From the NCBI GenBank assembly GCA_015847255.1, contig JADLZK010012330.1:102313-166312 (forward strand): 64,000 bases of DNA. The letters run 5' to 3'. The notes below the pieces were generated by a model, which was given only the letters and a program-made list of their open reading frames with translations, ran no database searches and had not been told where the DNA came from. Made by a program: the position numbers and the translations under genes. Origin of the DNA: Hyparrhenia diplandra (lineage: Eukaryota > Streptophyta > Magnoliopsida > Poales > Poaceae). The stretch's first letter is position 1; every line of letters starts with the position of its first letter. Below, piece after piece: positions 22,738-33,800 of the stretch.

Positions 22738-25700
22738 ATGTCAGCACCGAAGCCCATTACTCGGCTTGTTTCCCATGTCATCCTTGATCTGGATGGCACC
22801 CTCTTAAACACAGGTGACTGAAAATTGAAAACACTAATAGCTCATGGTTTTAGGCTTAGAGTGTGTACTAAATTCACTTGTCTAAGCTAACTTTGATTCT
22901 CTTGGTTGTACTAATTGGCAGATTCGGTTGTAAGTAAGGTGGTAAAACCATTTCTTGTCAAAAATGGGAAAACGTGGGACAGCAAGAAAGCACACAAGCT
23001 AGTTGGGAAGACACCTTATGAAGCTGCAGCTGTTGTTTTAGAAGACTATGGGCTCCCTTACTCTGCAGAAGAGTTCCTCTCAATGATTACTCCAGTCTTC
23101 AGTGAACAGTAATGCTATTGGAACTTCTACGTGCTTGTATATTTTGTTATCTTTGGGGAAAAAAATCACACTGAAATGATTTTTTTTTTGTTTTATTGGT
23201 GTTTGGGGCATGATAAGATCCATAGATGTGAACACCTGTTTGCTTGCCAGTAAGTTCTCTTCTTGAGTTAATATTCTTGGCTGACTACATCTTATGTTGC
23301 AGGTGGTGCAACATAAAAGCTCTTCCAGGAGCTACTCGGCTGATAAAACATTTAAGGAGTAATGGGGTGCCTACTGCTTTGGCTTCCAACTCACCAAGAT
23401 CTAACATAGAAGCCAAAATTTCCTGCCATCAAGGTATCCCTGGAAAAATATGGTTACAAGGAATCTTTTTTCGGTTTTTGTGGTAGAGTTACTAGTGAAT
23501 TTGTTCCTACCTTGTATAGGATGGAAAGAGTGTTTCTCTGCAATTGTTGGTGGAGACGAAGTACAGAAGGGGAAGCCATCCCCAGATATGTAAGACATCA
23601 TGTTGCATGATGCAATCATCTCTGATACTCCAGATTTGCTTAACTTGTCTCAGTTCTTTTATTTCCGGTTGTCTGTTGTGATGGTATTCAAGATTTTTGG
23701 AAGCTGCTAAAAGGTTGAACGCCACTCCTTCAAATTGCCTAGTAATCGAGGATTCCTTGTAAGTTTTTTCTTCAAAAACTTTATGCTATATGTGGTATAC
23801 TCTTCAAAAAACATTATGTTCCCTCCTCCCACCTACTGAAAACATAGTAAGGCTAGTTAAAATCATGTTGTGGATACGCTTGTGGAAATTCATGAGGTTT
23901 TAACTCATAACAAGTAATATTTTCGTTGCTGTATTTTAAGAAGAGAATACTGTTATAATACACCATATTTGACATATCATTTAGGTATGAAGCGTCATAA
24001 TAATAAGATATTGTGGTACAATCCTGTTGTCTTGGTTTAGTAATACACAGCATGGCACCTAGAATTTCTACTGAAGTAAATGTTTATTTTCTCTTCCGTA
24101 TACATGTATAGTTCTTCTGGGCTGACATGACATCACATGTATAATCTGTATTTGTTTCTGATAACCGTTCCTTTTAGTGGTTCAAACAATGATATGGGAT
24201 GAAGTACTTTAGTGAAGACACTACATTTAACATTGTAAGTAATGGTTGTGCTAGGCCAGGTGTTACAGCCGGAAAAGCTGCAGGGATGCATGTCATAGCT
24301 GTCCCTTCAATACCCAAAAAGGCTGCTGAGTTCAGTTCTGCTGATGTGGTGATCAACTCCCTCCTTGATGTGAGGCCTGAGGAATGGGGTTTACCACCAT
24401 TTAATGATTGTACGTTTGGATTTTGGAGCTTGGATATTAGACTTATTAGTTTTATTCATTCAGAGGAGAATATATCTAGTCTTACAGTTTATCTATCAAT
24501 AAATTTTCTGCACAGGGATTGAAAATACCTTACCAATAGAACCGTGGTTTATCAGTGGACCAGTGATCAAAGGATTTGGTCATGGTTCTAAAGTACTAGG
24601 AATACCAACAGGTATGGTGGGCTAAAAATGTAAAGGTTGAATATTACAGCTGTTTTGAATCTCAATTTTTTTTTCATTGAATGGATCATTTGAGATGTTT
24701 CCCCCAACTAGCTGGTTTACTTTTGAACCAGTTCAGCATTTTGCCTCACTAAGAAAGTTGCTAGACAAAACTATATGATAGGCTAATGGTTTCATGCTGG
24801 TTTGCAAGCTCCCATCCGAAATGGACATTATTCGATCATACTTCTGGAATATATACATAGCAGCCCCTTCATGTTATTACTATTCGCCAATACAGTTTCT
24901 CGTGTACAAGGTTGGGTGATGTGTCTTCATTTTTCTGTTAGAATGGCAATATCCTACCATTACTACATATCTTGACCATTATTGGATCTAATAGCACATC
25001 GTGATATCATATCTTCATGAGCCTGTATTGATTAATCTAGAAAGGACATTAGAGCATTTTAGTTATTTTTCTTACATCTACACTCAATATGGCAATGGAC
25101 CAATTATTCGGTTCATTCTATTATTTGCTCTGTTCCAAATTGTAAGATGTTTTGGCTTTTCTAGATACATTGCTTTTATTTATTATGTATCTAGAAATAG
25201 TGTATATCAAAGCTAAAAGCATTGCACTTTGGAATGATGGGAGTAGCTTTCAGTTCTATTTCCTATGTGGTGAGAACACACATGTAGTATGGTGGTGTGG
25301 CAGCCAGGTGGCCAACCACGGCTAGAATCCTGGGTCTCACTAAAAGGGCCCCTCACCAGACCAGAATTAGGCCAAGTTTTTTTTGGTTTTCTAGATACAT
25401 TGCTTTTATTATGTATCTAGACACGTTGATGTATTTTCTTCAATAATTTTGCCCATTTATGTTATGCTGTTCTTTTTTTCAGGATCTATAAGAGTTCATA
25501 TTTGTTTCTTTGTTGATATTACTACATTTAAATTTTCAACTGGAGCACTGATGTTTTTTTTTTGCACTGTAGCTAATTTACCTGCAGAGAACTTTTCTGA
25601 TGTAGTGTCCGAGTATACATCTGGAGTATACTTTGGCTGGGCTGGACTTTCAACACGTGGTATATATAAGATGGTTATGAGTGTTGGCTGGAACCCATAT

Positions 25701-26145
25701 TTTGACAATACGGAGAAGACAGTAGTGAGTATTCTTTACAGCCATTTCCGTGCTCATTCTGTTACTTTGTTTTAAAAGACTTCGATTGCAGGAACCTTGG
25801 TTGCTTCATAATTTTGGTGAGGACTTCTATGGTGAGGAGCTGCGCCTTGCTATTGTTGGCTACATAAGACCTGAGGTAATTGAGGGCCAAACAGATATTT
25901 TAGCAGCGACAACTGATCCATGAGTTGGAATGCATACCTGACCTGTGACACCCCTTCAAAATTCTTAGGCAAACTTTCCTTCGCTCGAGAGCTTGATAGA
26001 GAGGATTCAAGAGGATGGGAGAATAGCAGAGAAGGCACTAGACTTACCGATGTATGCCAAGTACAAAGACTCACCATATCTGAGAAATACTTTGCAGCTG
26101 GGAAGTACTGCTGATGACAGTCAGGCTGAGCTGAATTCCATGTGA
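22738..26145 (+). CDS. FHY: Bifunctional FMN hydrolase / riboflavin kinase (FMN/FHy type)
   Basis: Ten coding exons with GT-AG introns: 22738-22813, 22922-23108, 23303-23433, 23520-23589, 23693-23758, 24255-24409, 24516-24611, 25573-25724, 25792-25875, 25969-26145. They join in frame to 397 aa, close to the 379 aa of the Arabidopsis enzyme. The N-terminal HAD phosphatase has motif I DLDGT (17-21), ALASNS (113-118), the GKPSPD lysine (150) and VIEDS (172-176). The C-terminal riboflavin kinase starts at about 243 with GPVIKGFGHGSKVLGIPTAN and contains GVYFGWAG and NPYF...EKTVEPWLL. It phosphorylates riboflavin to FMN and hydrolyses FMN back, setting flavin balance. The start is the first in-frame ATG after an upstream stop. 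No transit peptide is evident, so a cytosolic location is likely. Confidence 0.93.
25128..25243. mobile_element. Stowaway MITE in riboflavin kinase intron 7
   Basis: The left end ctctgttccaaattgtaagatg and right end cactttggaatgatgggag are diverged inverted ends of Stowaway type. A partial repeat of its internal ttttctagatacattgctttt recurs at about 25387-25420. Confidence 0.6.
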
Positions 26146-27034
26146 CAAGCCCCTGCAGTTGGACACTAAATAAATTGCCGGTTGTTATTCTTTTTTTTTC
26201 TTTCTAAAAACCTGTCCGTGATAGAGGGAAATGCACTGGTATTGATGATTGGACTCTTGTTGACCTCATAGGCTTATACGCAGAGTTGGTTGCAATATGG
26301 TTGTTCCTCAGAAAGGGCTGTTGATACCCTTTCTAAAGAAATGGTTGGATGTTGAAAGTTGAATGCTGGGAGATGGTGTGCACTTCATACGTTGATTACT
26401 GAGTTGATGCATTTGAGTTTGGAAAGATATCACTATCAGTATCACTTGTACTAGTTTAAGAAACAGTGAAGAGATACTTAGCAATTCCTTCTTAACAAGA
26501 TGACATGCAGCTCTCCTACGTAGTTTGAGAAAAAAAAAGTCATTCATAACCTACAACTGAGGCATCTCAAAAGCATATTATAAATTGTCTTCAAAATTAC
26601 AAAGATGAACTAAGGAGAGGTAATGGTCTAGAGTTTTGAGCTCCCTTGGGAAGACTGGCCGTATAACTGAGACAATTAGTGGGTATGATGACAAAGAAGT
26701 GTGTTTACCAGGAGGTGAAGGATGACCTATGGGAAGTTGGGATAGGGAAACTAGTTGAAATTTTTTTTTTTTTTTTCTTTAGTTCAAATGAGTTTGTGTG
26801 ATAGTGGGAAGCGGTGGCATTGGGAGGTGATGGAAACGGGAGGAGCAGGGCGGGAGCCTGAGTGCAGATGATGCTCATCGCGATAGCGAGAGAATGAGCT
26901 AGACAAAACAACTAGAGGTATATTAATAAGAATCTTATTATACTTAGTTGGTATCATAATTGTTATTATCTTTTATAATAAATTTGATAAAACTTAAAGA
27001 TGTTTTAACTCTTTATTTATATAAAAAAAGTTGA
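26146..27034. other. 3' UTR and intergenic region
   Basis: An AATAAA lies at 26169-26174, shortly after the stop codon. Beyond the transcript end I see only AT-rich sequence and a poly-T run at about 26761-26778; no gene is supported. Confidence 0.5.
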
Positions 27035-27231
27035 GGTAATGTTTAGCAAAAGGAGAGTAAAATGATATTCCTCCAAAGGGTAATATTGTATGCAACCATC
27101 CCTTATTCACACAATCACACCCCATTTAATTCATAACTATTCATCTATTTTTTTTTCTTTTCCCAAGCAATCTCTTATGACCCATTTGCCAAACATTTTT
27201 TTTTATGTGAATGCCATTTGCCAAACATTGT
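27035..27231. mobile_element. Possible MITE
   Basis: The ends gtaatgtttagcaaaagg and atttgccaaacattg are imperfect inverted repeats around an AT-rich core, with an extra internal copy of the right end near 27185. The superfamily is not assigned. Confidence 0.35.
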
Positions 27232-27330
27232 GTGAAATAATGTATAGTTTGGACGACTAAAAAAACAGATCTAACAACAAACAGGTCTTATAACGAGCAA
27301 GGGCACGTTGAAACTTTTTTTTTTAATACA

Positions 27331-27706
27331 AGGACATGTTTGGATGAACTCACTAGTGATAGTTCTAATAGTTAAGTTTTACGAACTAGTGCACTAAATC
27401 GCTAACAACCAGTTGAGGTTTGGACTAGTTGTTAATTCACCAACTAATTCATCTATTTAGATCTCTCGACTAAATTTTAGTCAACTAGTCCATAGTAGAG
27501 ATCTAAATAGATTGACTATAGATTGGGACAAGTTGGGACTATGGACTAAATTTTAGTCAACTATAGTCAACGAGTTTAGTTCAAATGTCATTAAGAACAT
27601 AATTGTCTCAGCGGGTTTCTAGGGGAGCGGATGATGAAGCTTAGCTGACATTTGAACTGTTGAGCTGCTCATGAAGCCGCTCAAAACGGCAACAAACGGG
27701 CCCTTA
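27331..27706. repeat. AT-rich inverted-repeat region, Tourist-like remnants
   Basis: Contains the motif ctaaattttagtcaacta twice (27471 and 27545) and the inverted pair tatttagatctctcg / gtagagatctaaata (about 27456 and 27496). It ends caaacgggcccttac, typical of grass Tourist/PIF tips. Another such tip, caaacaggtctta, lies at about 27281-27293. Confidence 0.4.
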
Positions 27707-27798
27707 CTAGCCCATGGGATCAACATGCTCTAAATGAATTTCCTTTTTTTTTTTTTTTTAACACAGAGAGCACGCGGAAACCTTTGTAGAGGCACCGA

Positions 27799-28095
27799 GG
27801 CCACGTTTAGATGGCAAAAAATTTGCAAAAGTAACTGTTCCAACCATTGTAGCATTCTTGTAAAGACGTTTCGTTTGTTAGGTGTTAAATATTATCCTAC
27901 CATGGCGTAATTAGGCTCAAAAGATTCGCCGATCGTGATATACAATAACTATGTAATTAGTTTTTTTTTTTTTACCTACATTTCTTTGTTTCGAACATAT
28001 AATCTTTCTTTTGGTGTATTTAATATGATGTGATGGAGAGAGGGTTGAAAAAGTAGCAAATTTTTGGAAAAAAATTTTGCCATCTAAACGAGGCC
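27799..28095. mobile_element. MITE adjoining the WDR70 5' end
   Basis: Terminal inverted repeats ggccacgtttagatggcaaaa (27799-27819) and ttttgccatctaaacgaggcc (28075-28095). The interior (tgtagca..., ggcgtaattaggctcaaaagattcgccg, ctatgtaattagt) matches a MITE family common in grasses. It lies about 160 bp upstream of the WDR70 start codon and probably overlaps its promoter or leader. Confidence 0.7.
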
Positions 28096-28148
28096 CGACT
28101 CGCTCGACCGGTTTTGGAAGACACGGACCCGTATCTCCTCCTGACGCC

Positions 28149-28197
28149 GGAGCTTGCAATCTCTTTTTTTTTTTGAGAACACGGAGCTTGCAATCTC
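28149..28197. mobile_element. Tiny retroposed insertion with 15-bp target duplication
   Basis: ggagcttgcaatctc occurs at 28149-28163 and 28183-28197, flanking 19 bases that begin with eleven Ts and end gagaacac. This looks like a severely 5'-truncated poly-A retroposon in minus orientation, in the WDR70 leader. Confidence 0.55.
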
Positions 28198-28253
28198 GCG
28201 CACCTAGATACGCTCCCATTCACGACCTGACCTCGCCGGCGGCGAGCGTGCCC

Positions 28254-31200
28254 ATGGCTGACGGGGCCGAGATGGACGAGGAGGCTATGCGAGCCTTCTT
28301 CCCGGTCTCTTTCGGCAAGGCGCCCGCTCGGGCGGGCTCTGCGGCCTCCTCCGCCCACTCCTCCACCCTTCGCAAGCCTCAAAACCCTAGTAACCCCAAG
28401 CCTTCCGCCTCTACCGCCGCGGACGACGATGGAGCCGCTATGATTGGTCCCCTCGGCCGCCGCCGGCGCCCGCGGGGAGAACGAAGACGAGGACGGCGGC
28501 GGCGCCATGATCGGGCCGCCTCGGCCACCGCTGCCCTCAGCTCGCGGTGAGGGGGACGACGACGATGGCGACGGCATGATTGGGCCGCCTAGGCCGCCGC
28601 CAGCGGATGATGAAGACGCCGATGATGATGATGAGGATGACGAGAAGGAGATGGAAGATGATGGCGAGGGTGGATTCAATCGGATCCCTCTCAGCAACGA
28701 GATTGTTCTGCGGGGGCACACTAAGGTACGAGCGACGAGCTCCAGCTGTCCTCCTTCGTTTGGTCTTGTTATACTGATGTGGCCTTCTATCTAGCTTGGC
28801 TAGATTGCTTTAGGCACCATTTGGACGAATTGCTCTTTTTAGCTGAATTAAGTTGGTTCTAGAAAAAAGGGACCAAAGTTCCCATGCTGTTAGCTGATTA
28901 TGGTTTTAGTTTTAGTATTAGGATACACCCCAGAGAAGGAGATGGATTATTGGTAGTATTGATTGTTAAAACCTGTTTGAAACATATAATGAAATTGCAA
29001 ATGAATATCAGTTTTTGTTTTATCCTGAATTAGATCTTATAATTAGTATGATTGGTGGTAAAGCTGGTTTTTGAACATTCAATGCCTATTAAAATTTAAA
29101 AGTTCAGCAAGATGTCAATTGTGGTGTTCTAGTGGAAATTAATACTCACAGGTTAGTCAAATTAATTCTCGAGAAACAGATTTCATGAGATTGCTAAGTT
29201 GTTAGACATTCAAATCGCATTGCTACAGTTTCTAAGACATGCATTTTACTGGTGAATAATAATACTATTTCTGCCAGGTTGTCTCTGCCCTTGCTGTTGA
29301 TCATACTGGATCCAGAGTGCTCTCTGGTAGCTATGATTATACAGTGCGTATGTACGACTTCCAGGGTATGAATTCAAAGCTTCAGTCATTCAGACAATTG
29401 GAACCCTTTGAGGGCCATCAAGTTCGTAGCCTAAGTTGGAGTCCAACGTCTGATCGATTCTTATGTGTTACTGGTTCAGCTCAGGCCAAGGTATTCTGCT
29501 CTTGTAACCTTTCATATTTTCCCAATACTTCACCAGTAGAGCTGAAAACTTGTTGTTGACAAGTATGCTTTAAATCAGATTTATGACAGGGATGGGCTTA
29601 CACTAGGCGAGTTTGTTAAGGGTGATATGTATATTCGTGATCTGAAGAATACAAAAGGTCACATTTCTGGGCTTACAGGTGGTGAGTGGAATCCAAAATC
29701 AAAAGAGACCATTCTGACATCATCTGAAGATGGCTCCATACGTCTCTGGGATGTGTCTGACTTTAAAAGTCAGAAGCAGGTATTTTGATCTATTATTTCT
29801 ATCTGCTAGACATTAACGAATTGTTTTCTATAATAATATCAGGAGGTCCTTGGATGGCACTGTTATTGGTTCATTTTAGTACCTCGAAATTCTTCATTTG
29901 GTATTTCAAATAATCAAAGTTTTCATCATTTGAACTGTGGCTGGCTGAATCTGTTAATTACTTTATGAATAGGTCATCAAACCTAAGCTGATAAGACCAA
30001 TGCGGATTCCTGTTACATCATGTGCATGGGACCATGAGGGAAAACGAATTGTGGCTGGCATAGGAGATGGTTCTATACAGGTATAGATTTTATGTAGAAT
30101 TTTTATGTTCATCACTTTATATTCAGTCAAATTGTTTCTTGTAATGCTCACTGACCTGCATACTGCATCCCTCATAGGTCTGGACCATAAAAGCTGGATG
30201 GGGTAGCAGACCAGATATCCATGTTGAGAAAACACACACAGAGGATATTACTGGGGTGAAGTTTTCTACAGATGGACAGATTCTTCTGTCAAGAAGTATG
30301 GATAGTACTCTTAAGGTAATTTACCTGAGCTTTGAGGATTACAAATTTCAAAACTTTAGATTAGCTTTTCAACTTGATTATGTCCTTATGGATGTGAGCC
30401 CTGTTTCGCTAGGCGCTAGGCGGAAATTAAGCGGTGACCCACATAGCCTAGTCGGGATTAAGCGAGCCTAGGCGTTATTAGGCGTTTATCTAGGCATTTT
30501 GCCAATTTAGGCAAAACTGATATATATATTATATATATAGGAAAAAATAGCAAAAAAGTGCTGGATATGTATGTCAACTGCAATGAAAACTGAAATTGAC
30601 ATTCAGTACTCCCTATCTCATTCAGTCATACTCATACAGAACATAGCATACTACCCTATTCCCTATCTCATTCATTCAGTTTCAGTCAGTATATGGGAGG
30701 GGGGAGGAGCATGGGTAGGAATACAACAGAGCTCGCCTTTTCTTCTTGAGGCCGACCAGGCAGGGAAGCAGAGCAGCCGGCCGGGGAAGCAGAGCAGCAG
30801 CCGGCGGGGAAGCAGAGCAGCAGGCCGACCAGGACCGGTGGGGAGCAGAGCAGCCGGCGGGCAACAGGACCAGCGGGGAGGAGAAGGGGACCGGCGGGAG
30901 CAGGACCAGTGGGGAGGAGGAGGTCCGGCGGCGGGGAGGAGCATAACCGCCGGCGGGAGGAGCTCCGGCGGCGGGATCTCGTCCGAGCGCAAGATTCACG
31001 ACCGGGGGAAGTAGCCCGACTCCTTCACCCTCCCCTTATCCTTTTCGCAGCGCCAAATTGACGAGGACAGGCTCGCGGGCGCGGCGGGCGGGAGGAAATC
31101 GACCGCGCATCTTGGGATTTCGCGGTCTTTCACGCGCGTCCAGGCTTCCGCGCCGCCTCCGCTCCGCCTACACGCCGCCGCCCAGCGCCTAGCTCCGCCC

Positions 31201-32556
31201 AGCGCCTACCTGCCCGCCCACCCCGCTAGGCCAGGCGGCACCCCATCGCCCAGCGCTTAAGCGCGCCTAGGCGCCGCCTAGCGGAACAGGGGATGTGAGG
31301 GGAGGTTGCATATTTATGGCTCTTATTGAACTTGTAACTTTGTGGAAATATGTGATTTATACTAATGTGGTATTGATACGTACAACCAGACTGTACAACT
31401 CGACTGTACGCTAGTTCAAACTTCAAAGTAAGAGATTGGATTCACACTAGATCTACAAAATAACACTGGTTGTGCTAGTCCTTGACTCCTTGTATTGACA
31501 ATGTCAGGCTGTATGCATTTCTTTTTTTTTTTCTTTTCTTAATATTCCAAGGTATATAATTGGGATCTTTACATTGGTCAGTGCAGATATGGGATTTGAG
31601 AAGAATGAAAACTCCTTTGAAAGTATTTGAAGATCTGCCAAATCACTATGCTGAGACAAATGCAGCCTTTAGCCCAGATGAGCAACTTATTTTTACAGGA
31701 ACATCTATTGAAAAAGATGGCGACAATGGGGGATTACTTTGTTTCTTTGATAGAAAGAAGCTTGAGCTTGTATCAAGGGTGGGAATTTCACCACAGTACA
31801 GTGTGATAAGGTGCCTCTGGCATCCAAGAATCAACCAGGTTTTTTTTTTCACTTACTATTGAATTTCAAGAAGTGAGTACTACCATTTAAGGGATATTAT
31901 TGAACTTCTTTGTTTTACCTTTTAGGTGTTTGCAACAGTTGGAGACAAGAAAGAAGGTGGGACTCATATCCTGTATGATCCTTCTATTAGTCAAAGAGGG
32001 GCTCTTGTATGTGTTGGACGAGCACCAAGGAAAAAGTCTGTTGATGATTTTGAGGTGCAACCTGTCATACACAATCCGCATGCATTGCCACTTTTCAGAG
32101 ATCAACCAAGTCGTAAACGTCAAAGAGAGAAGATACTGAAAGACCCGCTCAAATCACACAAGCCAGAAGCACCTGTTAATGGTCCAGGTTATGGTGGAAG
32201 AGTAGGTACTACAAAAGGAAGTTTGCTGACACAGTACCTCTTGAAGGTAATGCACATACTTAATATCTCCATGTGTTTTGTATGTATGTATGTTGTACTT
32301 GGGGTTGTTTTCGGTTTTCTGCACGTCTTACTGATACCATTTCGGTCAACTGATTACTTATGCTATGCCCTCTTTCTGTATGCTACAGGAAGGTGGTTTA
32401 ATTAAAGAGACCTGGATGGATGAAGATCCAAGAGAAGCAATTTTGAAGTACGCTGATGCTGCAGAGAAAGACCCAAAGTTTATAGCGCCAGCTTATTCTC
32501 AAACCCAGCCGAAACCTGTTTTTGCAGAGTCTGATTCAGACAATGAAGAGAAATAA
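28254..32556 (+). CDS. WDR70: WD40 protein, WDR70 type
   Basis: Eight exons: 28254-28725, 29278-29490, 29579-29779, 29973-30080, 30178-30315, 31587-31838, 31926-32246, 32389-32556. Exons 2-8 join in frame. The N-terminus has EMDEEAMRAFFPVSFGK, then acidic and GAMIGPPRPP repeats. The WD40 propeller begins with LRGHTKVVSALAVDHTGSRV and includes VRMYDFQGM, SIRLWDVSD, IQVWTIKAG and IWDLRRM. The tail DPKFIAPAYSQTQPKPVF is typical of WDR70 (human homologue linked to chromatin and DNA-damage response; plant role little known). Exon 1 is 472 nt, one base too many: the frame slips in the C run at 28449-28452, between MIGP and the next acidic repeat. Without that base the product would be about 623 aa. 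Intron 5 carries an 893-bp transposon. Confidence 0.88.
30399..31291. mobile_element. hAT-like non-autonomous element in WDR70 intron 5
   Basis: A perfect 8-bp target duplication gatgtgag lies at 30391-30398 and 31292-31299. The inverted ends are ccctgtttcgctaggcg and cgcctagcggaacaggg. Both subterminal regions repeat GCGCTAGG/GCCTAGGCG motifs several times. The core (about 30740-31000) is a GC-rich, repeat-like segment with recurrent gaagcagagcagc and gaccagg words and no credible transposase. The 8-bp duplication points to the hAT superfamily. Confidence 0.85.
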
Positions 32557-33800
32557 TCAAGTGTCTGGTTACCTAAGCTTATTCTAATTTCTGACAGCCG
32601 TCTCTTGCTGAGCTTATTGCACAAGCCATGTGACCTGCTTTTTAACAGTGGAGCATATTTAAGGGTCTTGAAGATAATAGGTACCATAAGTCTTTTTAGT
32701 AACGTCTAATTTTTGGAATGGATGATAGGAGCTCTGCCCCTTCATTACAGATGGACAGGAATATAGGATCAGTAATTACAACACTTCAGCACTATGATTT
32801 GTTCGATGTTGTACCCACTGTATTCAATTCCACTGTATGTACTTTAGTGCACCGAATGTAGTCTTCCTTTGTTTGCTTGGGAGATATTCTGATATCATAG
32901 CCTGTTTGATATTCCTATTGGGCTAGCTGGAAGATATTCTGATGATTTTGAATGATACTCTTCCTTGTTTGTTTCCTGAGCTGTACGGTTCAAACAAGTT
33001 GTGAAACAGTGGCGTATCCGCTTGTTATAATTATTATTACTAAGGTCCAATAAGCAGTGGCCATGGATATAGCAACCAGTTTCTAATCTGGATAATAAAA
33101 TCAATATGTGTCTGGATCAGAATATTATTGTTAAAATCACATTTTTTTTCGTGTAGTAAGCTCGTCTGCATGAACGTTCAACATCTTTAGGATCAGCAAG
33201 GCATAAGGCAAATATGTCTCTATATCTAAAGCACCACTTTTTCGAAAAGAAAAAAAATCTTTAACGTTCTGTAGTTCAATAAATAAATTTATTATCTTAT
33301 TTTTGTATTTAAAGAAATTATTGATGATACGGCAGAATAACTATTATACACCGCAAGCCAAATTGATTAGAAAAAAATACTGAACGCAACTCGGTATCAG
33401 TCAGGTACACCCAGATACTAACGCAACTACTGAACCAAATTGAAATCAGAACGCGGAAATGAATTGATATAAAGAATTTAATTATTATTTTTGTTGTATT
33501 TGAAATAGTTTGTATTGCCATGTGCGTGGACTCGTGCGGACATACGTATCTGCGAGTAGAGAAAAAATAGATACATAAAAAAACAAGTGTATTTCTCCGC
33601 CTTGCCGTAAGTTCCGAGGCACGCAGACGTGCCGCCTTCCTCTCCCTATCCACACGAGTGAAAAAAAAAGAAGAAAGAAAACAATTCCCACCGCTTTCCT
33701 TGAGATCCCCCGCACCGCACGTCTCCTCCCCCACCTCGCACCACCGGCCGCCGGAATAGGAATAATCCAGACAGATTCAGCTCGTGATTGCAAGTATGCG
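32557..33800. other. WDR70 3' UTR and intergenic/promoter region
   Basis: The last exon continues into a 3' UTR. No further gene, MITE or RNA gene could be supported here. The stretch becomes GC-rich from about 33600 as it enters the leader of the next gene. Confidence 0.5.

Noticed and set aside
28077..28253. Upstream extension of the WDR70 frame to 28077
   Set aside because: It runs through the MITE terminal repeat and the poly-T insertion; the ATG at 28254 begins the conserved acidic start and is preferred.
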